Shown here in pieces: positions 27,043 to 36,876 of a DNA stretch of 64,000 bases. The notes beneath the pieces were generated by a model that saw nothing but the letters and a program-made list of their open reading frames with translations, searched no databases and was not told the origin of the DNA. The position numbers were made by a program, and so were the translations under genes. Each line of letters opens with the position of its first letter. Position 1 is the first letter of the stretch. The stretch is from Natrarchaeobaculum aegyptiacum (GTDB lineage Archaea > Halobacteriota > Halobacteria > Halobacteriales > Natrialbaceae): positions 930,001 through 994,000 of the forward strand of contig NZ_CP019893.1 of NCBI RefSeq assembly GCF_002156705.1, in the 5' to 3' direction.

Positions 27043-27810
27043 TCAGTTTCGCGTCGTTGCCGCACGAATTCGGTCGACGAGCACGTCGAACTGGTCCGGG
27101 TCCGGCGCTTTCTTCACGTAGTCGGTGACTCCGGTTGCGATCGCCTCGCTTGCGACTCGCTCGCTCCCCTTGGCGGTAAAAACGATAAACGGGACGGCGG
27201 AATCGCGCTCGCGGACGGCTTTCAGAAAATCGAGGCCACTCAAGGCCGGCATCTGATAATCGCTGACGATGCAGTCGAACGACTCCTCCTCGAGCGTCGA
27301 CACCGCCTCGAGCGTGCTCGTCGCGATCGTGACGGTGATGTCGTCGTTCTCTCGTTCGATGTAGCCGCCGATCGTTTCGGGAAGCCCCGGCTCGTCGTCG
27401 ACGAGCAACACTGCGAGCTGGTCACTGCCGTCGGATCGGTCGTCCGGGTCGTGTGTGCGCTCGGAGCGGAGCTGCTGGCGGACGGCGAGGTCGAGCCACT
27501 CGCCGACCTCACCAGGGGGATCCGCCGATTCGACGACCTCCGCGGCTCGGTCGTGGGTAAGGAGTCCCCGCTCTTCGAGTAATGGGAGATGACGGTGGTA
27601 CAGTTCCGTGCGCATCCGCGTTCGATCCTCGGCGTCCCACTCTTCCACACTGGTCACGGCGAGCACGTCGACCAGTTCCTCGAGCGTCGCAGCCTGGTGC
27701 TGGCGGAGGTGAAAGAGAACGGTGCGTCGACTCGAGTGGGTAAAGACGGAGAAGAGTTCGTCGTTCGTCAGCGTCGCCCTGCCGTCCGAGTCGGTAATAT
27801 CGCCGTTCAT
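27043..27810 (-). CDS. Response regulator with N-terminal DUF7344 HTH and C-terminal receiver
   Basis: A 255-residue protein with an unusual order. Residues about 10-110 form a DUF7344 winged helix (SRRTVLFHLRQHQ, ELYHRHLPLLEERG), and about 130-250 form a receiver with LLVDDEPGL, the acceptor Asp in IVSDYQMP, Thr in FTAKG and Lys in VKKAPDP. In most response regulators the DNA-binding domain follows the receiver. The adjacent downstream kinase is the likely partner. The ATG at 27810 has an AT-rich TATA-like region about 28-40 nt upstream (27838-27850), whereas a start at 27837 would lie inside it. Confidence 0.88.
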   Translation of the reverse strand: MNGDITDSDGRATLTNDELFSVFTHSSRRTVLFHLRQHQAATLEELVDVLAVTSVEEWDAEDRTRMRTELYHRHLPLLEERGLLTHDRAAEVVESADPPGEVGEWLDLAVRQQLRSERTHDPDDRSDGSDQLAVLLVDDEPGLPETIGGYIERENDDITVTIATSTLEAVSTLEEESFDCIVSDYQMPALSGLDFLKAVRERDSAVPFIVFTAKGSERVASEAIATGVTDYVKKAPDPDQFDVLVDRIRAATTRN

Positions 27811-28083
27811 GAGCGGTAGGGAGTACCACACAAACATAAGTATTATTTAATTTTTTACCAGATTACATTTGACTGGAAGATCGGGGGGGAGAGATACTCT
27901 CACGGGCCGACGCCACGAGCCGAGACGATCGGCCACGGTGGGACTCCGTGGGAGCCGATGACCGCGTCCGAGCACCGTCGACGGGACCGGTGGTCACGGG
28001 AACTGCGGCTGCATCCTCGAGCGGTCGAAACGGAGCCGACGCGGGACACGACCTTTTTGAGCGGGCGGCCGGTAGCTCGACGC

Positions 28084-29865
28084 ATGCGAAACGCGAAGAT
28101 CGTCTGTACGCTGGGGCCGGCCTCGAGCGACCGGCGGACGATCGCCGAACTCGCGGCGGCGGGGATGTCGGTCGCGCGGCTGAACGCGAGCCACGGCACC
28201 GTCGAGGACCGCGCCGAGTTGATCGAACGCGTGCGGGCGGTCGACGACGCTCGCGACGAACCCGTCGCGGTCATGCTCGACGTCGCAGGGCCAGAGGTCC
28301 GGACCGCACCGCTGCCCGGAGGCGAGACCGTCGCCCTCGAGACGGGATCGACCGTCCGGTTCGTCGAGGGCGAGACGGCCTCCGAAGAGACGGTCGGGCT
28401 CTCGGTCCCGCTCGAGGGGGTCTCGCCGGGCGATCGCATCCTGCTCGACGACGGGTTGATCGAGACGACGGTCACCGACCGGGACGGCGAGGCAGTCGTG
28501 GCGCGAGTCGACGCCGGGGGTGATCTCGCCGGTCGGAAGGGGGTCAACGTCCCGGGGGTCGACCTCGAACTCGAGAGCGTCACCGAGGCCGACCGGGCGG
28601 AACTCGAGCTCGCCGCCGAGCGCGAGGTCGACTTCGTCGCCGCGAGTTTCGTCCGGGACGCCGAGGCGGTCTACGACGTCAGCGAGGTGCTCGAGGAATT
28701 CGGCGCTGAGATCCCCATTATCGCGAAGATCGAACGTGCAGGCGCCGTCGAGAACCTCGAGGAGATCGTCGAGGCCGCAGACGGGATCATGGTCGCCCGC
28801 GGGGACCTGGGCGTCGAGTGTCCGATGGAGGAGGTGCCGATGATCCAGAAACGGATCGTCCACGAGGCCCGGGATGCGGGCATCCCGGTCATCACGGCCA
28901 CGGAGATGCTCGACTCGATGGTCGAAGCGCGTCGGCCGACGCGCGCGGAGGCCTCCGACGTGGCCAACGCCGTCCTCGACGGAACCGACGCCGTGATGCT
29001 CTCGGCGGAGACCGCCGTCGGCGACCACCCCGTCACCGTCGTCGAGGCGATGGACAGCATCGTCCGCACGGTCGAGGCCTCCGCGGAGTACGCCGAACAG
29101 CTCGAGCAACGGGTCCCGCCCACCGGCGAAGCCCGGACGGACGCCCTCGCCCGATCGGCGCGGTACCTCGCCCGCGACGTCGACGCCGACGCCATCGTCG
29201 CCGCGACCGAATCGGGCTACACGGCACTGAAAACTGCCAAGTACCGCCCCGGCGTCCCCGTCGTCGCCTCGACGCCGAACCCGGCGGTTCGCCGGCGACT
29301 TGCCCTCTCGTGGGGCGTGACCCCGCTTTTCGCCGAGGTCTCCGAACAGGGTGCCGACGCGGTCGTCGAACGCGCCGTCCAGTCGGCCCTCGACGCGGGT
29401 GTCGCCGACAGCGGCGACACCGTCGTCGTCCTCTGTGGCATGATGACCGACCTCGAGGGAGCGAACACGACGAACATGCTCAAGGTCCACGTCGCCGCGG
29501 AGGCGCTCGCGACCGGCCGCGTCGTCGTCGAGGGTCGGGCCACGGGACCGGTCGCCCACCTCGAGGACGGGGGCGGGGACCTCTCGAGACTTCCGGACGG
29601 CGCTGTCGTCGTCCTCCCCGCCGACTTCGACGGCGAGTTCGACGGCGACCCCGCTCGACTGGGGGCCATCGTCTCGGCCGACCGGGGTATGACTGGCTAT
29701 CCGGCGCTCGTCGCCCGCGAGGTCGGCCTGCCGATGATCGGCGGCGCGGAACTGGCGGACGTCGCCGACGGAACGACCGTGACGGTCGACGCCGAACGCG
29801 GCGTGGTCTACGGCGGCGTCGTCGAAGCCGACGACAGGCCAGAGGGCCGCGACGAACAGCAGTGA
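28084..29865 (+). CDS. pyk: Pyruvate kinase with C-terminal swivelling domain
   Basis: A 593-residue pyruvate kinase, which converts PEP and ADP to pyruvate and ATP in the last step of glycolysis. The catalytic barrel shows RLNASHG, IIAKIERA, MVARGDLGVE and ITATEMLDSM. After the allosteric domain there is an additional PEP-utiliser-like domain (about residues 490-580) containing GMTGYPALVARE, where true phosphotransferases have a catalytic His (TSHAAIVARE pattern); here it is Tyr, so the extra domain is not catalytic. The ATG at 28084 (MRNAKIVCTL) is the family start; an open frame to 27958 is ignored. Confidence 0.93.
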   Translation: MRNAKIVCTLGPASSDRRTIAELAAAGMSVARLNASHGTVEDRAELIERVRAVDDARDEPVAVMLDVAGPEVRTAPLPGGETVALETGSTVRFVEGETASEETVGLSVPLEGVSPGDRILLDDGLIETTVTDRDGEAVVARVDAGGDLAGRKGVNVPGVDLELESVTEADRAELELAAEREVDFVAASFVRDAEAVYDVSEVLEEFGAEIPIIAKIERAGAVENLEEIVEAADGIMVARGDLGVECPMEEVPMIQKRIVHEARDAGIPVITATEMLDSMVEARRPTRAEASDVANAVLDGTDAVMLSAETAVGDHPVTVVEAMDSIVRTVEASAEYAEQLEQRVPPTGEARTDALARSARYLARDVDADAIVAATESGYTALKTAKYRPGVPVVASTPNPAVRRRLALSWGVTPLFAEVSEQGADAVVERAVQSALDAGVADSGDTVVVLCGMMTDLEGANTTNMLKVHVAAEALATGRVVVEGRATGPVAHLEDGGGDLSRLPDGAVVVLPADFDGEFDGDPARLGAIVSADRGMTGYPALVAREVGLPMIGGAELADVADGTTVTVDAERGVVYGGVVEADDRPEGRDEQQ

Positions 29866-30000
29866 CCGGTCTCGCGATCGATCACGAACCGTCGGCTGGC
29901 GACCGCGGTCAGCGCTGGCGAGCAGCGAGCCACGCGTCGCGATAGCTGGCCGCCGACTGCTGACCGCGGGTTTTTCCTCGTCGGCCTCCTACGCCCGCCC

Positions 30001-30447
30001 ATGGCAGACGAGTCGCCCGGTTTCGACCGCGACGACGAGGACCGCGACCGCGACCCCGGGCGAACCGACGGTACCGATCCGGCCGACGACGCCGCCGATC
30101 GTGACGACCCAACCACCGGGTGGACCCCCTCGAGACGCCCCGTCTCCTCGGAACGCGACGGCGACGGGTGGACGAGCGAGCCCGACGTTGGGACGGACGA
30201 ACACCGCGACTCCCGCCCCGATCACACGCGATTCGACGACGCCGACCGGATTCGAATCGACCTCTCGAGTGACGACAGCGTCGGAGGCGGAGGTGAATCC
30301 AGTCACGACGACGATCCGCGCGCCCCGGAACCCAGTTCGACGCCGATCGAAGCCGGCGACCCCTCCCTCGAGAACGTCCTGTTCGTTATCCTCGGCGCGG
30401 TCGCGATGATCCTCGTGATCGTTCGGTTCGTTTCGCTCCCGCTGTGA
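30001..30447 (+). CDS. Acidic protein with C-terminal membrane anchor
   Basis: A 148-residue protein. Residues 1-115 are highly charged, rich in Asp, Arg, Ser and Pro, and likely disordered; one hydrophobic helix (LENVLFVILGAVAMILVIV) follows close to the C terminus. No domain was recognised beyond similarity to short haloarchaeal DUF proteins of this layout. It lies between pyk and the DUF373 gene on the same strand and may be cotranscribed with pyk. Confidence 0.6.
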   Translation: MADESPGFDRDDEDRDRDPGRTDGTDPADDAADRDDPTTGWTPSRRPVSSERDGDGWTSEPDVGTDEHRDSRPDHTRFDDADRIRIDLSSDDSVGGGGESSHDDDPRAPEPSSTPIEAGDPSLENVLFVILGAVAMILVIVRFVSLPL

Positions 30448-30549
30448 GACGGTTCAGGTTCCGGATGGGAGCCGTGACCGTGATCGACGGACCATCGGAC
30501 GGGTGAACGAGTAAGTGGTTTTATCGTCACACAGCAAGGAACGGCTATC

Positions 30550-31932
<1,383 letters not shown>

Positions 31933-32016
31933 CTCGACTGGCGCTGTCGAAGAGTCCAACGACGGACCATCGGCGCGACTCGTCACGCCTATACGTTTCA
32001 CCGCCCAGCTACGACC

Positions 32017-32742
32017 ATGAGCGACGCTGACGGTGCGTGGATCAGCCTCTTCTCCGGCGGCAAGGACTCCGCGTGGGCCCTCTACCGGGCGCTCGAGGAG
32101 GGCCTCGACGTTCGCCGCCTCGTCACCGTCCACCCCAGCGCGGATTCGTATATGTACCACGTCCCGGCGACCGACCTCGCCGGACTCGCCGCCGAGAGCA
32201 TCGGGATCGACCTCGTCGACGTCGACCCCGACGACTTCGCGGCCACCACGGCCACCGACTCGAGCGCCCAGGGCGACGACGAACTCGAACCGCTCGAGGC
32301 CGCACTCGAAGACCTCGACGAAGAACTCGACGCCGGTATCGCGGGCGTCACCGCCGGGGCCGTCGAGAGCGAGTACCAGACCAGCCGCATCCAGGCGATG
32401 TGCGACCGCCTCGAGTGTGAGCTGTTCGCCCCGCTCTGGCAGGAAGACCCCCGGGAACTCGCCGACGCGATGCTCGAGGCTGGCTTCGAGATCGTGATCG
32501 TTCAGGTCGCCGCCTACGGCCTCGACGAATCCTGGCTCGGCCGGACGCTCGATCGCGAGGCGATCGTCGAACTCGAGGCGCTCAACGACGAGTACGGCGT
32601 CCACATCCTCGGCGAGGGCGGCGAGTTCGAAACGCTGGTCGTGGACGGCCCGCACATGGACCGGCGGATCGAACTCGAGTACGACCGCGAGTGGGACGGG
32701 ACGCGCGGCCGAATTCTGGTCACCGACGCCTGGCTCGAGTAG
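32017..32742 (+). CDS. dph6: Diphthine-ammonia ligase (Dph6-type)
   Basis: A 241-residue ATP-dependent ligase related to the last step of diphthamide synthesis on translation elongation factor 2. The PP-loop SGGKDSAWAL near residue 14 is the AMP-forming ATP site, and EGGEFETLVVDGP near residue 202 is the family signature. Length and motifs match archaeal Dph6 family members. The ATG at 32017 is well placed. It follows the DUF373 gene by 84 nt. Confidence 0.88.
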   Translation: MSDADGAWISLFSGGKDSAWALYRALEEGLDVRRLVTVHPSADSYMYHVPATDLAGLAAESIGIDLVDVDPDDFAATTATDSSAQGDDELEPLEAALEDLDEELDAGIAGVTAGAVESEYQTSRIQAMCDRLECELFAPLWQEDPRELADAMLEAGFEIVIVQVAAYGLDESWLGRTLDREAIVELEALNDEYGVHILGEGGEFETLVVDGPHMDRRIELEYDREWDGTRGRILVTDAWLE

Positions 32743-32897
32743 GGCACCGGCGGCTACCCAGAAGCTGGCCTCGTTCGGACGCCCCGCGAATCTCGAGCCC
32801 GGTCTCGTCCGTGGGCTCGACCAGCGGCACGAAACGCGTTATCCACCGGTCGTGTCGATCGAACCGAACCCCGTCGCTGGTCGAGCCGCGGAAACTG

Positions 32898-33071
32898 TCA
32901 CGACCAGACCTGCGCCCGCGGCGTTCCGCAACCGCTACAGACGATCGCCCGGTTTCCCTTGTAGGTAGCCCGCTCGAGCGTCCCATCACAGTGCGGGCAG
33001 GATCGACCCTCGAGTCGCTCGAGTACTCGTCCGTGATCTGCGTCGTCAGCCGATGGCTGTGCGCGTGCCAT
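32898..33071 (-). CDS. 57-residue CPxC zinc-finger protein
   Basis: A small gene found by translating the minus strand from the ATG at 33071 to the TGA at 32898. The protein begins MARAQPSADDADHG and has two cysteine pairs, CPHCDG and CSGCGTP, separated by ATYKGNRAIV, a layout of haloarchaeal zinc-finger micro-proteins. Codon third positions are GC-rich as in neighbouring genes. Its function is unknown; it may bind nucleic acid or another protein. It converges with dph6. Confidence 0.75.
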   Translation of the reverse strand: MARAQPSADDADHGRVLERLEGRSCPHCDGTLERATYKGNRAIVCSGCGTPRAQVWS

Positions 33072-33237
33072 GTGGCGACTCGAGCCTCGATGGCGCGAAA
33101 CCGTTGGCCCTGAGAGTGCCGGTACTGATCAGAGAATAGGAAGGCCACGGCTGCTCGCTCGGGCGACAGTTGTTCCAGATCCGCGTCCGCGAGGTCGAAA
33201 TCGTGGGTGCTATCCCACCTCCTGACGTCGTGTGGGT

Positions 33238-33840
33238 ATGCGCCAGTTCGTACTCCTCGGCCACGAGGTCCCCACCGACGCCGACTTCTCGCTCGACGAC
33301 CTCGCGGGCGGGGCCGGCCGCCTCGACGCTCTCTGCCGATCGATCACCGCCTCGTTCGTCACCTCCCACGGCATCCGCGAGGACGTCCGCACCCATCTCG
33401 TCGTCCAGGACGAACTCACGATCACCTTCGACGGTAGCGAACTCCGGCGACTCAACCCCGACGAGCGCAGTACGGCGGCGCTCGTGCGCACGGCCCTCGA
33501 GCACCGCGAGGAAGCCATCGGCTCGCTCCCCGCCGAACCCAGCCCCGGCGTCGAACTCTACCGACGCGGCCTCGAGCCCACGCTCGGGGAGATCGCCGAC
33601 GACGGAACCGTGGTGCAGTTACACGAAGACGGCGACGCCGTGGCCGACGTCGATCCCGATGCGGTCGCGGACCCGATCTTCGTCCTCTCGGATCACCGGG
33701 ATTTCACGGACGTAGAGGAGGAGTTGCTCGAGTCGGTCGTCGACCGACGGCTTCGACTCGGACCCGAGCTGTTGCACGCCGACCAGGCGATCACCGTGGC
33801 TCACCACTTCCTCGACACCGCGGGCTACGAGCGATTTTAG
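33238..33840 (+). CDS. trmY: tRNA (pseudouridine-54-N1)-methyltransferase
   Basis: A 200-residue SPOUT methyltransferase that converts pseudouridine 54 of archaeal tRNA to N1-methylpseudouridine using SAM. It begins MRQFVLLGHEVPTDADF and contains the SPOUT knot signature region PIFVLSDHRDFTDVEE near residue 145, with LGPELLHADQAITVAHH at the end, as in TrmY. The ATG at 33238 was preferred to a GTG at 33232. It lies just before tRNA-Pro. Confidence 0.93.
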   Translation: MRQFVLLGHEVPTDADFSLDDLAGGAGRLDALCRSITASFVTSHGIREDVRTHLVVQDELTITFDGSELRRLNPDERSTAALVRTALEHREEAIGSLPAEPSPGVELYRRGLEPTLGEIADDGTVVQLHEDGDAVADVDPDAVADPIFVLSDHRDFTDVEEELLESVVDRRLRLGPELLHADQAITVAHHFLDTAGYERF

Positions 33841-33932
33841 GACTGGGTGGCGAGGGCTCGAGACCCGCCGCCGTCGCCGTGTTGGCCCCCTTTCGGAAGC
33901 GTTAAACGATCGGACGCCCACCTTCCGGATGC

Positions 33933-34005
33933 GGGCCGGTGGGGTAGCTTGGTATCCTTCGGCCTTCGGGTGGCCGTAACCGCAGTTCGAATCTGCGCCG
34001 GCCCA
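33933..34005 (+). tRNA. tRNA-Pro (CGG)
   Basis: A 73-nt cloverleaf. The acceptor stem GGGCCGG (33933-33939) pairs with CCGGCCC (33998-34004), followed by the A discriminator. The anticodon stem CGGCC/GGCCG encloses the loop TTCGGGT, giving anticodon CGG. The T arm is CGCAG TTCGAAT CTGCG. CCA is not encoded. Confidence 0.95.
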
Positions 34006-34130
34006 CTTTTCCCGCACTGCAACACCACGAGCGCAGCGAGTGGGCTGCGGTGCGGGAAAATGGATCCAAGCAGATTCGAAGCAGTGAGGAGCTTCGCTCC
34101 GACCGTGGTTCGACATCTGCGCTGACCCAC
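33984..34130 (+). repeat. Repeated tRNA-Pro 3' end (direct and inverted copies)
   Basis: The T arm and 3' acceptor of tRNA-Pro (33984-34006) recur at 34107-34130 in the same orientation, with a base inserted in the loop and two changes near the acceptor. An 11-base piece of the T arm, TTCGAATCTGC (33986-33996), recurs exactly as its reverse complement at 34070-34080. The order direct, hairpin, inverted, direct matches that after tRNA-His. Confidence 0.7.
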
Positions 34131-34530
34131 AGTTCTGCACTTCACACGAGGAACGAAGCGACGAGGCTACGCTGTGGGGAACGAACTCCACACAGGTTCG
34201 GACAGGGAAGTTGCAGTGCCCGAGCAAGGCGAGAGTGGCCGACGTCCCGTGTTCGTGATCTACGCCGACCTACTGGAATACCTCCCTTTCGTACTTCCCG
34301 ACACGTGGCGGTCGCTGTTCGAGGAGAGCTGCGCGAGTGCTACGCTGCGGTTCGGTGCCGAAAACTCGAGCTGTCGCCACAGGGCTGCCCACAGACGATC
34401 ACCGTGGCCGCGAACGCCCGCACGTGCTGTGGCGGCCCGACGGAACGGGCGGTGCAGACCGACGGCGAACGGTCCTCGAGCCCGACGGACCACGTACTGA
34501 GCGGCAAAAAGAGAGCAGGAGTCAGCCCGG
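34006..34530. other. Region after tRNA-Pro with degenerate tRNA tails and hairpins
   Basis: No protein gene is supported. An 11-bp perfect inverted repeat (TTTTCCCGCAC at 34007-34017 with GTGCGGGAAAA at 34050-34060) follows the tRNA directly. Next come an inverted copy of part of the T arm (34070-34080) and a diverged direct copy of the T arm plus acceptor tail (34107-34130), itself followed by a second hairpin (CCCACAG near 34126 with CTGTGGG near 34172). Further similar but weaker fragments appear to 34340. Confidence 0.65.
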
Positions 34531-34662
34531 TTACAGTGTCAGTGACCATTCGTGGCCACAATCGGCACACTCGAAGTCAACCAGTACCTCCCCGCCAGAC
34601 GCGTATTTTGCGACTTGCTCCCCCAGCCCTCGGTCACACGATGGACAGCGAGCAGACACCAT
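34531..34662 (-). CDS. 43-residue zinc-ribbon protein
   Basis: Translating the minus strand from the ATG at 34662 to TAA at 34531 gives a 43-residue protein beginning MVSARCPSCDRGLG and ending ECADCGHEWSLTL. The paired CPSC and CADC make a minimal zinc ribbon. The hydrophilic linker EQVAKYASGGEVLVDF is compatible with a two-knuckle fold. No neighbours suggest a role. Confidence 0.7.
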   Translation of the reverse strand: MVSARCPSCDRGLGEQVAKYASGGEVLVDFECADCGHEWSLTL

Positions 34663-35056
34663 CTCCGCAGAGTGTGCGGAGTGAGCCCTGTTAGTCGGTG
34701 TGGTCCACCTCTCGAAACCGCGCTATCGGGCTTTCGAGGGGGTCCACACGATGACTGGGTGTGTCGGTTCGCCGGGGCCGTCGAGGTAGAGTACGTGGTC
34801 CACGTCGGCAACGCGTCACTGCGGTTCAGCCAGCGCTCGAGCACCGCGGTCTCGAGCGGTGCTTCTCGAGGAAATTGACGAACGAGTTCACCGGAGGTAT
34901 ACCCGTGCTGGGCCGGAGTACGAGCACGAGGCGGGGCAGACGTGCACTCGGTCCAGATCACGCGGAGGTGGGCTGAAACGCGCTGTCGACGGGTGTTTGT
35001 TTTACCAACGGCAAAAAGACCCTGAATTCAATACACTCGCTCCGAAAGGGGCGATA
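34663..35056. other. Gap before the PLD-like gene
   Basis: 394 bases with no gene supported on either strand. Composition changes to lower GC near 34985, the likely promoter side of the PLD-like gene; a purine-rich GAAAGGGG at about 35043-35050, 6 nt before the ATG at 35057, could serve as a ribosome binding site. Confidence 0.4.
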
Positions 35057-35725
35057 ATGACTGACGTTATTGCTGAACCGAGTGTTCGATTACTGGATAC
35101 GGATCACTCAGATATCCGCTTTCAGGAAGCGCTGGCTGATCTCTTCGCGGAGGACGGGACGATCTACATCGTGAGCGGGTACTTCACGTATCAGGGATAC
35201 CTGGCGATACGCGACGACATCGTCTCGTTTCTCGAGCGGTCTCGGGACAACGAGCTGATCACGGTCGTCAGTCCTGCCTCCGACCAGTTCTCGCCCCGGA
35301 TCGCCCACGATCTCTGGTCGCTCGACGAGCACGATCAGGTCCAGATATACAAACAACCCAGAGGACTCCACGCGAAGCTCTACATCCGTGAGGGCCCGAA
35401 CCCGACGTGTCTCATCGGCTCCGCAAACATCACTCAGGTTGCGTTCAGGTACAATATCGAAATTAACGTCGAGATCACGCGTGAGTCGATCGATCATCCG
35501 GATCTACAGCCGTTCCACGAGTGGATACTGGAACTGGTCGAAACGTCCGATCCGCTTCGACGACGGGATCTCCTCCCGCCGTATCAGGTCGGTGGGTCCG
35601 TCGCGAACTGGTCGAACAAGGCTCGATACCTCCCCAAACGGAACGTCGCACTCCGGGCGATCCCCGTGTTACTGCTGCTCGTCTTCTTTTCAGGGATGTT
35701 CTCGCTACTGCTCAGTCTCATCTGA
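35057..35725 (+). CDS. Tail-anchored phospholipase D-like protein
   Basis: A 222-residue protein with one PLD-type motif: HAKLYI followed by LIGSANIT (around residues 110-130), as in NgoFVII-like and helicase-associated PLD domains. The usual acidic residue of HxKxxxxD is Glu rather than Asp. A hydrophobic segment RAIPVLLLLVFFSGMFSLLL forms a C-terminal membrane anchor, so the catalytic part would face the cytoplasm. A single HKD motif implies dimerisation. Function may be nuclease or phosphodiesterase; defence systems use such domains, but no defence partner is nearby. Codon use is less GC-rich than neighbours, which hints at transfer. Confidence 0.7.
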   Translation: MTDVIAEPSVRLLDTDHSDIRFQEALADLFAEDGTIYIVSGYFTYQGYLAIRDDIVSFLERSRDNELITVVSPASDQFSPRIAHDLWSLDEHDQVQIYKQPRGLHAKLYIREGPNPTCLIGSANITQVAFRYNIEINVEITRESIDHPDLQPFHEWILELVETSDPLRRRDLLPPYQVGGSVANWSNKARYLPKRNVALRAIPVLLLLVFFSGMFSLLLSLI

Positions 35726-35955
35726 GGGTGGAGAACGTCTCTTCGGTGGACGATCCGCACGGACTCGAGCGCACTGTTTTCGTCACGTCATCGCCCCTTC
35801 GATATCCCATCGTGCCTCTGTCACGCCATCGTCTCTTCGTCACTCCACCAGAACGGGCGAGAACCCCCGATCGACCAGCCACACTGGACGGTGAGCGAGT
35901 TGGCACTCGAGCGCACGGACTCTTTGGACCCATCGCTCGTTCAGGTACTCTCAGG

Positions 35956-36357
35956 ATGGACAGAGTGCCTTCGAACCGGTACGTATCGCCACCGGACTCC
36001 CCGCTTCTCCGTCGGACATTTCTGGTGCTGTGGGCTATCGACGTGGTCACTGCGGTGCTGTTGATTCTGGTGCCCTACGCGAGTGAACTGAACCCTGTCA
36101 CCGTGTTTTTCTACGTGGAGTTCGGCATTCCCGGCGTCGTGTTCGTCGGCTGTGTGTACGCCGCCATCGTCGTCGTCATCGGGAACGTCCTCCCCCACCC
36201 ATCGGACCTGGCATTCGTCGCGGTAATCGTCGCGTTGTACCTCTTTTTCGTGTTCAACAACCTCCTCGTCCTCCTGTTCGACCAGTCGATATGGACCCTC
36301 GGCGCTGTTGGACTCTCGAGTGGCTGTCGGAGAGCTCCCCCGCAGTCACGCTCGTGA
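35956..36357 (+). CDS. Small four-helix membrane protein
   Basis: A 133-residue protein with three or four hydrophobic segments (FLVLWAIDVVTAVLLILVPY, VFFYVEFGIPGVVFVGCVYA, LAFVAVIVALYLFFVFNNLL) and short loops. No family was recognised. The ATG at 35956 gives MDRVPSNRYV; frames open further upstream appear to be out-of-frame continuation. The C-terminal 15 residues lose the hydrophobic pattern, so the end may have drifted. Unknown function. Confidence 0.55.
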   Translation: MDRVPSNRYVSPPDSPLLRRTFLVLWAIDVVTAVLLILVPYASELNPVTVFFYVEFGIPGVVFVGCVYAAIVVVIGNVLPHPSDLAFVAVIVALYLFFVFNNLLVLLFDQSIWTLGAVGLSSGCRRAPPQSRS

Positions 36358-36580
36358 GCGATGTGAACTGACGACGTCCGAAACTCACTATACGGATACG
36401 GGGTAGTCGCTGCTCCAGAATCGGGTGGAGGCCCTCGCGAGCGCCTGTGGGATGTCAGTTCTCCCGCTCGAGGACGACGGCGTCCCAGGGCCCGACGGCC
36501 GAGGGCGATAGGTGAGAGTCGACTCTCGAGTGTGAACGTGCCGGCTGGGGTCTTTTGTGGATTCGGGATCTGTCCCTGAT

Positions 36581-36742
36581 ATGGCGACGAGAGCGGGCCT
36601 CGAATGTCCTGTCTGCCACGAGGAAATCGGACGAGGTGAGCAACTCGAGGCACACCTGTACAACGATCACTCGAAGCGAGCGCTGGCGGGATTCGTGGCG
36701 ACCGAAGCGGTGGCCATGGAAGAAGACGACATCTCCGAGTGA
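36581..36742 (+). CDS. 53-residue C2H2 zinc-finger protein
   Basis: A tiny protein, MATRAGLECPVCHEEIGRGE followed by a HLYNDH pair, giving a CPVC-x(n)-HLYNDH C2H2 finger as seen in many haloarchaeal micro-proteins. The ATG at 36581 removes an unlikely 8-residue extension. The C terminus is acidic. It could bind DNA or act as a protein adaptor. Confidence 0.7.
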   Translation: MATRAGLECPVCHEEIGRGEQLEAHLYNDHSKRALAGFVATEAVAMEEDDISE

Positions 36743-36876
36743 ACGAGACTCGAGTCGGCCGCCGCGTCCACACGTTCTCGTCGGTTCGACGCACTCGAAG
36801 TCCCGGTCGGGAGCGGGACGGCTGAGAAATCGTCGGTACCGACTCGAGGGCAAATCGCGATGTCAATCCCGGAAAC

